23,161 nucleotides of DNA from contig BLXT01004491.1 of NCBI GenBank assembly GCA_019648995.1, forward strand, positions 3,322,607-3,345,767. Reading direction: 5' to 3'. Positions 1-10,394 of this stretch are shown here, one piece after another. Each line of letters starts with the position of its first letter. Positions within the stretch are counted from its first letter, which is position 1. Below the pieces are notes generated by a model. That model did no database searches and was not told where the DNA came from. It saw nothing but the letters and a program-made list of their open reading frames with translations. The DNA comes from Plakobranchus ocellatus. Its lineage: Eukaryota; Mollusca; Gastropoda; Plakobranchidae. A program made the position numbers and the translations under genes.

Positions 1-25
1 TTTTTTTTTTTGGGGGGGGGGGAGG
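1..25. repeat. T11-G11 homopolymer junction at window edge
   Basis: Eleven T followed by eleven G, then AGG. It may continue to the left of the window. Confidence 0.9.
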
Positions 26-423
26 TATCCAGTAGTTATGGTTTGGTTTTATTATTCTGCCTTTTTAATCCTTTAATGAATGTTTGGATGATCACCTTTG
101 CTTTACACTTATAGTAAATTATAAAACATAAGTAATTGAATAAACTTTTTTTATTTCAGGATTTGAATAGGCTGTCAGCTTATTTCTGAAAGGATCTTGG
201 CTCCAGAGCCAGGAGCTTACCATATTTACTTTAAATTAAGGTTTTGACCCATATTTCGTAGCGGATCATTATCTCAAAATTAATGATGTACTTTTTTATA
301 TTTTTTATATTCTTCAACATTCAAAACAAGGCAAGGGTTCAAAACATTATCAGCAGATGCCATTCGTTCCTTTTTACAAGCAATTGTGAGATGTTGAAAT
401 GATTTTACTGTTATCTATGTTAA

Positions 424-475
424 ACACACACACAAACACCCACACACACACAAACACACACACACACACACACAC
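424..475. repeat. (CA)n microsatellite
   Basis: Imperfect CA dinucleotide array with a few extra A and C bases. Confidence 0.97.
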
Positions 476-484
476 GTGCGCTTG

Positions 485-650
485 CGCTTCTTTCTTTTTT
501 CTGTCTTTCTCCTCTCCGCCTCTCTTTATCGTTCTCTTTATCTCTTTCTTTCACACTCTCTGTCCCTCCGTGTCTCTGTCTCCCTCTATCTCTTTCTCTT
601 TCTCTTTCTTTCGCTCTCTCTCTATTTCTCTCTCTTTCCTTTCCCTTTAT
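485..650. repeat. Long polypyrimidine tract, CT-rich
   Basis: Over roughly 165 bases the plus strand is almost entirely C and T, built of ctctt and tctct variants. It follows directly on the CA array. The open frames through it (Ser/Leu/Phe-rich) are low-complexity and not coding. Confidence 0.9.
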
Positions 651-1164
651 TTGCTGGAATGGATCCTTATAATTTTACAAATGCTCATAACATTAGAAAC
701 CCCAGTAAGACACATTTAACATAACCAAAACCTAAATCAAGATTAACAATATCAACTGTAACTGTCGAAGTCCCCAAGACTTTAAAAGAACAATAGAGAA
801 ATTCAGAATTCGCAGTATAATTGCTCATAGATTCGACAAATTGCAATAACTCTAAAATAAATCAATAACATGACCAAACTACAAGATTAACATCAGTTGC
901 AAGAAACATAACGGGGTTATAATTTCCCGATCTTAGTTAATCTTGTTTAAACATCTGCACAAAGAGAGCACCACAAAACAACATACTGCGGGAGATTTGT
1001 ACTCAACTCCCCCGTCTGTAAACAAGTGCCTATTTTTAGACCGCGCAGATGTGATGAAAAGATAAATTTAAGGCAAAGTTGTTTTTGGAACTGCAGGGCA
1101 CCAGCCAGCACCATCTCATGGTGTGAACTTCCTTTGAAGTCGAATGAGTAGATAACCTATTTTT
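651..1164. other. Non-coding, nothing recognised
   Basis: AT-rich sequence between the pyrimidine tract and the GC-richer island at 1165. Confidence 0.6.
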
Positions 1165-1398
1165 GAGAAAGTAAAGATGAAGAGCGATAAGAGAAACCAG
1201 CTAACAAGGCGTGAGAGGGACAAACTGGCAAGGCTGTTCGACAACAGACACAACAATAAGCACGCCAGATTGGCCCTTCCCACCTCCGGAACTGAGGGCT
1301 TACTGGAAATAGTTTGTAGGTGGAGATCCAATTGTTATTTAAAATCTTTTATAATTTTACCGAGAACTCCAGCTTTTGAAGAAGAAAGGAAAAGCTAA
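1165..1398 (+). other. Unrecognised 73-codon open frame in a GC-richer island
   Basis: The frame starts at ATG 1177. Its product is basic (NQLTRRERDKLARLFDNRHN near the N-terminus) and of mixed composition, unlike the homopolymer-driven frames around it. No domain, splice signal or flanking duplication was identified. It might be a relict of a transposable element gene or an isolated exon. A perfect 16-bp palindrome, aagctaaatttagctt, lies at 1392-1407 across the frame's end. Confidence 0.2.
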
Positions 1399-1407
1399 AT
1401 TTAGCTT

Positions 1408-2493
1408 CCTAAATAATTATCACCCCACACCTATTTTCTACGACCCATTATTCCTTTATAATTGAGGATATGCACCGTTCTCGTAACTGTGCAGAGCACG
1501 ATGGCATTAGTAATATAAACTGTGTACTCGCAAGCAAACATAACAAACAGAAAGTACCTGTAAAGCACCAGAAACCTTCCATTATTGTGTGTTTACACAA
1601 GGACTGTAGGTACCTAAGAGGTATGCCAAACAAAGCTATATTTAGCCACTATAGTACAAGCTGGAGGCATGCAACTGCTCCCATTAGTCTAGGGTCTAAA
1701 AATACCTTTTTATCTCCTGGGTGAGCAACCATTATCCTTGGGTCTTTTATCTTCCCTGGCCAGTCTTCTCATTTTTCATGAGGATTCAGAAAACTAGCAT
1801 TCAGTGAGGACCTGTTAAAGTCGTTTCTATGTTGTTTCTGTTTTTATTTTTCTCGAGTACCATTTCTTACATAGCTTGATACTATGTTTTTGATATGTAA
1901 TATAATATGATCTCTTAGTGTGGTCAGAGAAACAGGAGCCGTGGTAATGAATCTGAAAAATACCATTTCAGATGTTCATCGCATAAATTGAATTTGGCTT
2001 TAAGTTTGCAATTAGAAACTACGTTATCTTAGTCATTATATTGCTATTTTACCACTTTTTGTGATTGCTGTATTTTTTTTAAATTTTTTTTTTACACCAC
2101 TGAACTTTTTTTGCCTACACTGTTTTTGTTCATGCTGTGGTTGTAGTTTTTTTTTAGTAGTGCCTAGGGCCGAATATTTGTGTTGTCTTGTTATCCGATA
2201 GTTTTGAAGTGCTTGCCCATATTGTTTACCTGCCCTAAAAGTACATTCTACCTTTTCCCAGCTTTACTGCGATCGCTCCGTGGTTCGTCGCACCTACAAA
2301 AGATCATGTGTTTTAATTATTTGCAATCTACATGTTAATGTCCGTAGTTTTGAGAGTGTCTGGCATTTGATAAAGCTTGCTCTATTCGCTCTGTCTCGAG
2401 TTGTTTTCCCACACTGGAGATATTCTGTTTATATTGATATTTTGTTCGAGTGTGTAAAGGGTTATTTTTTTTTTTTATTAATTTTTTGCGAAT
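1408..2493. other. Non-coding, nothing recognised
   Basis: AT-rich with several T-runs (2072-2093, 2464-2476). Open frames at 1448-1724 on both strands overlap each other and show no family features. Confidence 0.5.
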
Positions 2494-2584
2494 TTGGTGG
2501 TGGCGTTATCGCTCGTGTTGTCGCCCTAGGACCTTCGCCTCGCAGGTCGAGTTGGAGCCCACCTATCTTCGGTCCTGGTCTGAT
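2494..2584 (+). mobile_element. Possible relict SINE head
   Basis: A GC-rich island in AT-rich DNA that follows copy 1 of the SINE at 4465: tggcgttatcgct, then tcgccctaggacctt, a B-box-like ggtcgagttggagccc and tcctggtctgatc in the same order. Identity is low and no tail or target duplication is clear. The LINE fragment was inserted just next to it. Confidence 0.3.
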
Positions 2585-2599
2585 CAATACTAAAAGCCT

Positions 2600-2611
2600 G
2601 ACACTGACTAT
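2600..2611. repeat. Target-site duplication, left copy (LINE fragment)
   Basis: gacactgactat, identical to 2858-2869, directly abutting the TGA tail of the LINE fragment. Confidence 0.85.
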
Positions 2612-2857
2612 CATCATCATCAAGTGCCTTGCTTGTAAGCGTTGGCGATCATGTCCCTCCACAAATCCCTATTTTTGACGGCGGCCAGTATATCTGACAC
2701 TTTTCCTGGTCCAAGCCATGTGGCCAGTCCATCCATTATCTTCTCCCTTTGTCTTCCTCTGCTTCTTTTTCCTTCAAACTTTCCTGTTGTTACCAAATGT
2801 TCCAGTTTTCCTCTTCTCATCACGTGGCCCAGAAAGGTGGCTTGACGTTTCCTTATA
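2612..2857 (-). mobile_element. 5'-truncated non-LTR retrotransposon (LINE), reverse-transcriptase C-terminus
   Basis: The last ~80 codons of a LINE ORF2 polyprotein, read on the minus strand. The product contains FLGHVMRRGKLEHLV, then GKRSRGRQREK, then NRDLWRDMIANAYKQGT and a stop. This is the pattern found at the C-terminus of many animal endonuclease/reverse-transcriptase elements, after the thumb region. No catalytic RT motif remains. The element begins abruptly at 2857 and ends in a (TGA)n tail whose first triplet is the stop codon. An identical 12-bp sequence, gacactgactat, flanks it at 2600-2611 and 2858-2869. This is a target-site duplication and shows insertion by target-primed reverse transcription with 5' truncation. 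The clade (RTE-, CR1- or I-like) cannot be fixed from this fragment. The reading frame is uninterrupted, so the copy looks fairly young. Confidence 0.85.
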
Positions 2858-2869
2858 GACACTGACTAT
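2858..2869. repeat. Target-site duplication, right copy (LINE fragment)
   Basis: gacactgactat, identical to 2600-2611, abutting the truncated 5' end of the LINE fragment. Confidence 0.85.
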
Positions 2870-3951
2870 AGACTGTAAAAAAAAGCAATCACACTCCCTT
2901 TTCATGGATCTATAAGAGTTTTCTTCACAATTCTACAGCTTGGAGGTCTAGAGTTTAGAACAACCAAAGTTCTAATCATCGTGTTGTGTGCAATGACGAC
3001 AGAATAGAACAAAGACCAAATCTTATTCTTAGTTTATTTGGACTAAGATATCACACCCCAACTAATGGGATCGTGCAGGGGGCTCAATCACAACGATCTT
3101 TCCTTATGCTTTTATTGCTTCAGTTGGCGACGAATCTTTGTGAATGTAAATAATTTGCAGGCTCTTATCGATCGTGCTATTAAATGGTTTTTTTTTACAC
3201 AACATATTACTTACAATGATATACGTAGGCCTTCCTTGTATTTTGGGCCAAAGACCTTGATTATAAAATGAAGAAGATGTGATTCTGTTAAAACAGAAAA
3301 TGATAAGTATTCTCATTGATCTTAAAAGAGCGGGGATTCCAAGTCATGTGAGATGTGAAAACGACTCGATAAAGTAATTAGAGCAGCTCAGACGTTCTTT
3401 CGAACTCCATTACAGTTTACATGTTCATTTGAGGCTGGAAAAAAGGCTAGTCGTAGACGAAAACTAGCAGTTTTTCAGCCTTTTTGTTAATAAACAACAG
3501 TTTTAGAATTTTTTAAAGATAAAAATGTTCGTTTGTGCAACGAAAAAAATATTAATATATTTTGTAAAGTTCATCGAAATTTCGACTGGCTCATTTTTTG
3601 TTTTTCTTGGGGTTTTTTTCGTTTTGTTTTTTTGTTTTGCCTTTTTTATGTCCTTTTTTCAGGCCTACCTTATCTTTTTCGTTCTCCTAAAGATAAGGTC
3701 ATTGTGTTCTGTACCTGTAAGGTGCTACGCAGCAAAGGGTGATGGGTCTCTTTTTCCACACCTCTACTTATTAACCAAAAAGAAATACACAATATCTTAG
3801 CTAATCACTTTTGAAAAAGCTTGCATTAATTATAATGCAGACGCTACTTTTTCCCCCATGAACATTTTGGGTTTAAGCCAAAGAACGTTTCAAAATTAGT
3901 ATTTTCCGTCTTAAATAAAATGAAGGAGGCTTCTCCCTTTAAAAAAATCCA
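2870..3951. other. Non-coding, T-rich
   Basis: Frames at 3065-3316 and 3525-3800 are Phe/Ile-rich by-products of T-runs. No repeats or genes recognised. Confidence 0.5.
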
Positions 3952-3992
3952 TTTTTTTTTTTTTTTTGGGGGGGGGGGGGAGTTTTTTTTTT
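3952..3992. repeat. T16-G13-AG-T10 homopolymer block
   Basis: Sixteen T, thirteen G, AG and ten T in a row. A 122-codon plus frame crosses it but is low-complexity Phe/Gly and not coding. Confidence 0.93.
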
Positions 3993-4167
3993 CCTTTTGG
4001 ATTTTTTTGATTGTTTGTTTTCATCACTTTCTCCTGTCTCGACACTTTTATGCTGATTATTATTTTTTTGTTTTGTTTCGTTTAAAGTTAACGATGCTGT
4101 TCGTTAAGAATATCCAAAGGTTGTTTTTAAATTTCGATTCTTTTAACACGTGTAGCGCAAAAAAGTT

Positions 4168-4290
4168 GCCAGGAAGAGCAATCGGCAAAACAGCTGACTA
4201 TGATGTGAGGGGAACAATGGTTCGATCCCCTCCCAAGACCATCAGAGAGATTTTACCTTCTGCTTTCCTGTTATCCGCTCAAAGTTAGCT
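4168..4290 (+). mobile_element. Second SINE type with a tRNA-Lys-like head
   Basis: The segment caatcggcaaaacagctgac, followed by gaggggaac and ggttcgatccc (4219-4229), follows the D-arm, anticodon-arm and T-arm layout of a eukaryotic tRNA, closest in my recall to tRNA-Lys. The B box is a perfect consensus and gagggga/tcccctc can pair around it. The acceptor ends do not pair, so it is not a functional tRNA. The 3' body to about 4290 is unique in the window, and the element ends are estimates. I found no target-site duplication. Confidence 0.5.
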
Positions 4291-4452
4291 GGTTAGTGAA
4301 AATAAAGGAATATATTAACATTACAATGCCATATACAAAGCAAAGATCAGAAGCCTATACACTATACTTTTTTTTTTAACGTAGAACCAGAAAGCGGCTA
4401 AAGTGTGCCTTCTGCTAGGTCCTAGTGGTCAGACTCCACTCAATGATCTGCT

Positions 4453-4464
4453 CCTGCTTCGATC
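4453..4464. repeat. Target-site duplication, left copy (SINE copy 1)
   Basis: cctgcttcgatc, identical to 4621-4632 on the other side of the SINE. Confidence 0.85.
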
Positions 4465-4620
4465 GGGGCGTCGATGGCACAGTCGCTAGTGAGTCCGCCC
4501 TGAGATCTGCAGAGACCTTTCTGTAACGGATTCGAGCCCCGCCACCGACGCCCTGATCAGACGGAGGACTGGAAAGCCTTAGATCACCTTGTTGTTGACT
4601 GGCTAAATACAAAAACCAAA
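4465..4620 (+). mobile_element. tRNA-derived SINE, copy 1, with intact target-site duplication
   Basis: 156-bp non-coding retroposon. The head holds polymerase III promoter boxes: an A-box-like tggcacagtcg at 4475-4485 and a B box gattcgagccc at 4529-4539. The 5' end gggcgtcgatggc (4466-4478) pairs with gccaccgacgccc (4541-4553) in 12 of 13 positions, like an extended acceptor stem. The body carries ctggaaagccttagatcacc, and the 3' end is ttgttgttgactggct followed by an A/C-rich tail. Exactly 12 bp, cctgcttcgatc, are repeated at 4453-4464 and 4621-4632. A diverged copy at 10395-10560 shares the body and 3' end, which shows a family rather than a single tRNA pseudogene. It has no coding capacity, and I cannot name its family. 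Confidence 0.85.
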
Positions 4621-4632
4621 CCTGCTTCGATC
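4621..4632. repeat. Target-site duplication, right copy (SINE copy 1)
   Basis: cctgcttcgatc, identical to 4453-4464, following the A/C-rich tail. Confidence 0.85.
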
Positions 4633-5398
4633 ATTGTGTTAGAGGTTTTAGCTTTATCACTTTCATTGTAAATAATTCGGTTAACTTCAGTTTTGCCTTT
4701 TGAAGGTTAGAGACTGCTTTGAAGAGTATCAATAATTATTTTTTTCCGATGTGAAGTGTACAAAAGTTATATGCTGAATGATACTAATAAGGAAATATGA
4801 ATGTGATGGCAGCAGTGCAACTATGCGAAAAACTAGCATTTTCTTTTACTGGTCTCATGATTGTATAAGCAAAATGCAACAACTTTATGATGATGAAGCT
4901 ATGGCGAGGATATCGTGCTCGAATTACTAGCACATGCAATATGTGAAATGAATTAAAGTGAGATCATTATTATACACAGATAAGTATAATGTATAAGTAT
5001 AATGTCACTTTGTATTTTTAAAGGAAAAAACATATAGCGTGAACTCATTTTGCAGTAAATTCTCTGGAAAAAAAACTTGAATTGCTGACTTACTTAGCTA
5101 GCTCGGAAGAGGAAAAAAAGAAAAAAAATATTGGAGGCGCATTGCCCAGAGTAAGAGCGATGGTATTGTTGCAAAGTAAGACCGTTTAGAAAACAAGAAA
5201 CTATTTTAAGAACTCTAGAAACGTTTGCTTTAATGCAATGCAAAAATATAAAAATAACACTGCTTTTTTTTTTTTTTAACATTAGCGCACGAACATCAAA
5301 ATCTACTTTTATTGTACATGAGCAAAAGCTGGTATGAAGAATACCAAAAATACAAATTAATAATGACAATGATAATATAATCATTCATTAGTTAATGT

Positions 5399-5399
<1 letters not shown>
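4633..5399. other. Non-coding, nothing recognised
   Basis: AT-rich. A short 14-bp tandem repeat around 4980-5004 (taagtataatg twice) is the only structure seen. Confidence 0.5.

Positions 5400-5444
<45 letters not shown>
5400..5444. repeat. (GAT)15 microsatellite
   Basis: Fifteen perfect GAT units. Confidence 0.97.
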
Positions 5445-5513
5445 AAGAATAATATGTAATGATATTAAGGTAATAATAGCAATAATAATGGTAGTGTAGT
5501 AGTGATTAATAAC

Positions 5514-5591
<78 letters not shown>
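5514..5591. repeat. (AAT)n microsatellite, about 26 perfect units
   Basis: Perfect AAT array, with impure AAT/AGT-type repeats leading in from about 5470. The poly-Leu frame on the minus strand is a by-product of the repeat. Confidence 0.97.
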
Positions 5592-5592
<1 letters not shown>

Positions 5593-7649
5593 TTTCAGCT
5601 CCAATAGCCACAACAGTAAAGACAAAAAAATGGGTAAAAAATTCCATTTTTTGTACGAGTAAAATCAAATGAAACTAAACAATTGCAAACAAGATGGGTT
5701 TATACAATGTATTTAAAGATGACACAACATTAATCAGCTAAAAGCATAATGATAAATTGCTGATAGAAAAAGATACGATTGACAAAGTGAAGAAAGCCTA
5801 GCGCTTGCAAGATTAGATTTAGCACAGGGTCAAGCAAAGCGATTCAACCTGGTTTCCTTAGAAAATCCTTAACATTAAAACAGAAAAAGACTGCATTTTA
5901 TCTTGTCTAAAAAACGCAACAATTATTACAACAAAGTTAGTGTCAGCTCATATCTTAGTATGGAACATTACATTAATTTGTAAGTAAATCTGTTTTTATG
6001 CATTGGCTCGTATTGATTGCTCGTGGACTTGAGGATATTTTCAGATCCATAGAATAGTGTGTGGGTGTGGGAAGAGATTTTAAAATTTAAGCAATATGTA
6101 TCTAAAGCGCTTGTTTATTTTTCTTTGTAAACTAAAATTAAATTTTGACGTTTAAAATGCTGCACTTGAAAAACTTATTTCGGCTCGTAACAGACTTTTG
6201 CACAGAGTTTCACCTTGTATGTAGACTCTTACTGTGAAGTATCTCCACTTGCACCGCATTTCAATACTTCTTGCTCCCTAAAGTTTTTAAGCGTGATCTT
6301 TTGTTCTTTTGATTAAAGTGGAAAAGTGAAAAAAGAAACTTGCAAAAAATCTAATGAAAAAATGTTTCATGCCGACTGAAGCTTATTATGAATAGGGCAG
6401 GGCCCTTAGATCGAAAAGTGCCGATAGTGAAGAAATGCAAAGTACTGATAAAAATTAATAGAATTAAGAAAGAAAGGCATTTCGAAGTATACAGATTCAC
6501 GCACTGTCCATATAAACTGAACGCATAGTTTGTAATCAAGACTCCATTTTGATTTGTTTTTAATGCATACAACACTGTGATTTCAGGCTTTCAGGCCCCT
6601 GCTTGGTAAAAAGATCGATGGCAGGATTGCCGGATTCTAGATAGTGGATAGATCTGATGTTACCGACTGGAGCTAGCAAAAAAATTAAGATGTATAAATA
6701 TTTGAATTTTAGCGAAATATCAGTCTCTTTTATGTGTATATTATTTCGATGTACATTATAATTATCGAGTAGACACCCATATAAACATCCCCAGATCTCT
6801 GATCTCTCATTCAGCAAACACGTCTTACAGTAAGGTTAACACAACGCATATTATCGCGTGCATATAGAGGAACAATGTGATGGGCGAGAGTCGTTAAATA
6901 CACTAAAGGTTTTAGATTTAGTTAAATACTCAAAGATCTTTTGCTCATTTTTTTTACTTGTCCTTGTCAAATTAAAATTTGGTTATTAACAGTTGCTATT
7001 TCAAACAATACCATTTTCTAAAATTGTCTTTAAGTTAGAGATTTCAATTGTAAAATATGAAATCAATAATTTCTTATCAGTTTTGATGTTTTGAGAGCAG
7101 CGCAGAATTAGGATGTCAACACAAGAAAAGGTCACTCCTCATGGACGCAAGAAAAAAGGGAAATTCGTGTTAAATTGTGTGATTAAGAGAACAATACTAT
7201 CAGGTAACATTTTTTTCACGTGCTTCTGATTTTATTCCGTCTTAAACCTTCCTATTTATTTATTCCGAAGCTACATGGCCCAAAAAGATAAGCTTAGAGT
7301 TGATTCTACTAGAAACGACGAGATCTAAGATGGTTGTAAAGTTAAAATCTCGTAATCCCTTCAACGATTAAAAAAGTTAATGTTTACAATCTGTCATAAG
7401 AAATATTCCATCTTTCATTTCGTGTTAGGGTTTAAGAGACGAAAAAAGCCACTTTTCCGTCTTGACGTTGACGAGGCAATCTAAGAATAATAATTATTTT
7501 GTTCCAAATCTCAACCAGATTTATTTTAGTTTTAGATTGTTAGCTTACCGACCTAGGCATATAAAATTGCATAAAGATCTACATCTCAGTTTTTATCTGT
7601 AAAAACAAAATGCATTTGTGTGAGAACTTTTATCTAATCTATTACACCA
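5592..7649. other. Non-coding, nothing recognised
   Basis: About 2 kb of AT-rich DNA. Minus-strand frames at 6351-6575 and 6560-6817 have no recognisable family features. Confidence 0.5.
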
Positions 7650-7669
7650 TAATATATATATATATATTA
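7650..7669. repeat. (TA)n microsatellite
   Basis: Short alternating A/T run after ccata. Confidence 0.85.
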
Positions 7670-7980
7670 CTGATACTGCCGCTTACTAAAGTTGAATACG
7701 AGATGTATTATACTTTCTTCTTTTATCTCTTTGGTAAACAGTACCACAATTCTTAAAGTATTTTGGAACCTCAATGCTATCACAAACAAAAACATTTAAT
7801 AGTAAAGGAGCTGAAATGCTGTTCATCGTGAAGAAAATGGGTTTGATGTTTTTTGGGGGTGTTTTGCCGGCCCTACAGCACAACATGCAAGCGAGAGCTT
7901 TCCGTAATGGTCATTAATTATTACAGAAGGTGTTAACATACTTGACACAGCTGCGATAGTTTTGATCCACATGTGTGCAG

Positions 7981-8090
7981 TGAATAGTGAACTGGCTCTG
8001 AAAGTTAGATGGATCTTTATGTCGCTGGTTCGAGCCTACGAGTGACGCCCATATTAACAAGGACATGGTATGCTGAATTTCAGGAGCAAA
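7981..8090 (+). mobile_element. Possible relict SINE with intact B box
   Basis: A perfect polymerase III B box, ggttcgagcct at 8027-8037, lies 34 bases after actggctctg, a weak A box. It is followed by gagtgacgccc, as at the end of the SINE head at 4465, and an A9 run at 8088-8096 that could be the tail. The borders are uncertain. Confidence 0.4.
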
Positions 8091-8795
8091 AAAAAAGTAT
8101 TTTCAAATGCACTGTGTTAAAACTGTAACACTAAAAAGTACAGTGATATAGAAGTATCTTTTTTTTATGTGGTTTGGCCTGCGTTCTTTTTAAGGCCAAC
8201 TTACCCTGTTTCATTAAAAAAAGAAGTTACTGAATAAAATTACATTTTTTTCTTTCTAAATGTGTGAGAAATTTTGCACGATTTATGACATGAAATTTTC
8301 CTGGATGCCAACTTCCTCCGTGTTTCGAATGTGCGTTTTCTCAAACTGATATTCGCAGTTCTTTTCGGATCACTCTGGCTTTTTTTTCTCTCCAATTTAT
8401 CACTGTAAGTTTCTCTTAATTTTAATTTTAAATCTGTTACAACAGATTATTATTACTACACTAGAAAACAAAAAACGACTAGATCTAACTTTTGATAAAC
8501 AGTTATAAACATAACCATGGATTTCCATTTGTAATACGTTTCCTAAAAGAAAGCCCAACGCTTCTATCCATATCTTAATATTGGAATGTTTCCAAGGTTC
8601 ATTAGATGTAGAACAAGCATAATTTTAATTTTCGCGCGTGCCATTAGCTGACTAAATTCTATTATTTCTTTGCATTTACAAAAACCAAATCACATAACGT
8701 TTTGGGAGAGGCTTACACGATTTCAGTTTGATTAAACTTAATGTTAGGGCTTTAAAAAATTCTGTAAATTAGAGTGACACATAGTTCACAGGGCA

Positions 8796-8845
8796 TCTTA
8801 GCTGAGCGATTGATGATAATACGCTCTGAATTCACAATTGTTAAC
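8796..8845 (+). repeat. Weak tRNA-like 5' segment
   Basis: cttagctgagcgattgat followed by aatacgctctgaattc resembles a tRNA D-arm and anticodon arm with an A box (tagctgagcg). There is no B box after it, so it may be a truncated SINE or chance. Confidence 0.2.
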
Positions 8846-9423
8846 ACTGTAAAACACAAGCATTTCAACCCCCCTTCATTAATAGATTGAGATGAAACTT
8901 AAGATTTTTTTGAAATTAAAAAACAGTGGGCAAATTAGAACTGTTGAGATCTATATTGTGATGTATCAAATGCACTAAATTCAGAAGCTTTTGTGAGTGT
9001 TCTGTTATTACAATAATTTATTCGACATAACTTTTGCAAATGCTCATGGTCTTGTGAAAGTGTTGCATCAGTTTTGAAAAGTTCTTCACATTCGCAGATT
9101 TCACTGGCCTACACGCGGCGATAGATTAGATTATTGTATTCATCTGAAGCTGGAATCAAAATTCCGAATGCATCGAGTTTGTTTTCCTCTTTGATACATA
9201 TTAAATATTACCAAGCTTGAGTATTGTTTTACGGGCCTGGAAGTCACAGAATCTTTTGTTACCTTGTCATTCTTTTACATTTATTTCATTGCTTTATGCA
9301 TTTCGTTTAATATAGAACAAGAAAAAGAGTCAACCCAGAAAAAATGAAAGGTAACTATGGGAATCAAATGATACAAAATTCAATCAAAATTAAGTCACTA
9401 GATAGATTTGCCCTTTATCAAAT

Positions 9424-9672
9424 CTAAAACGGCAAATTGGGGTGAGATATTGCCATATGATCCTCCATAGTGCCCCAACGATCCTCTTCTTTGGTCGCGG
9501 GATATGTAAAGATGCGGGTGAAATCTAAAGCATTTTCCCTATGTGTTCCCCCTGGAAGATGCAAGCCAAATAATCTTGCTAACGGTGGAAATAGAGTGGG
9601 CGCGGAACACTGGCTCGCGATAAAAACAAGCATATGAAAATTGATTGGGCGTTGATTTATCCAAACTTTCAT
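9424..9672 (-). other. Unrecognised 82-codon open frame
   Basis: ATG at 9672 and stop at 9424, in DNA of somewhat higher GC than its flanks. The product has mixed composition and ends MAISHPNLPF. It has no recognised motif and no flanking repeats, and chance remains the likely explanation. Confidence 0.15.
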
Positions 9673-10394
9673 TTCTTGGTGATCTCAGGGTTTTCATTGC
9701 TCCTCAAAGACCATAACGACCTAAACTATCAGTCGCTTAGAAGAATCGGAGCAAAAGATTAAGATCCTTTTAAAATCTGTATGAATATGCGGAAAGCTTA
9801 AATAGCCCCAAACTTATCCATAAACCCCAATAGCATCGTGGATCTTTTTTTTTTTAAGTATTATTTTTGTGTCGCGCAGGCAGCCTCCAGAAAAATTGGG
9901 AAAGGAATCGCAAGCTTTTTTAGTGAGTGCTTGTCTTGTCACGCTTACTTTGAACACAGTCGAACTTTCTCTGTACCTTAAGCAGAGAAATGTACTGCGA
10001 CTAGCTTGTATCCTTTTCAAGAAGTTACTGTATCTTATCTTTTCAGAGATATTCTCGATGTTGATGAAAGTGTTTGTCTCATATTTTAAAAGACCAGCTC
10101 CAAGTTCTCCAACCCATGGTTTGGTTTAAAAATTATATGTCAGCCTTTTTATGACAGTGCTTTCCAGATAGCTACGTTAGAGAAACAAATGAAAGCTTAT
10201 AATCTCTTTTACCGATTCCTAGACATCTCCTATGGGCTTGAATTAAAAAAAAAATACATTCCTCATTAATATGATCATAAAATAAGGTGTTTTTCAGTAC
10301 GTTCCATTAAAAACGTATGTCTTCGGTACTTTTTTTTTATAATCTTTACGCATTTCAACGATTTTTGCCTTTTCGTTTTCCTCCCACAGTATTT

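Larger units (their letters stand above)
8100..10379. other. Mostly non-coding AT-rich DNA
   Basis: Apart from the weak tRNA-like segment at 8796 and the open frame at 9424-9672, nothing is recognised. Opposed frames at 9814-10129 overlap each other and look like chance. Confidence 0.5.

Noticed and set aside
1392-1407. 16-bp perfect palindrome as a transposon end or operator
   Set aside because: A single A/T-rich palindrome of this length is expected in 23 kb of AT-rich DNA, and no partner repeat was seen.
2280-2678. 132-codon plus-strand frame
   Set aside because: It crosses the relict SINE and runs antisense into the LINE fragment across its target-site duplication, so it was assembled by insertion and is not a gene.
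4465-4553. Functional tRNA gene
   Set aside because: The stem is too long, the T-arm does not pair properly, and a related copy with a shared non-tRNA body and tail shows it is a SINE.
5465-5668. Minus-strand frame with a long poly-leucine run
   Set aside because: It is the translation of the (AAT)n microsatellite.
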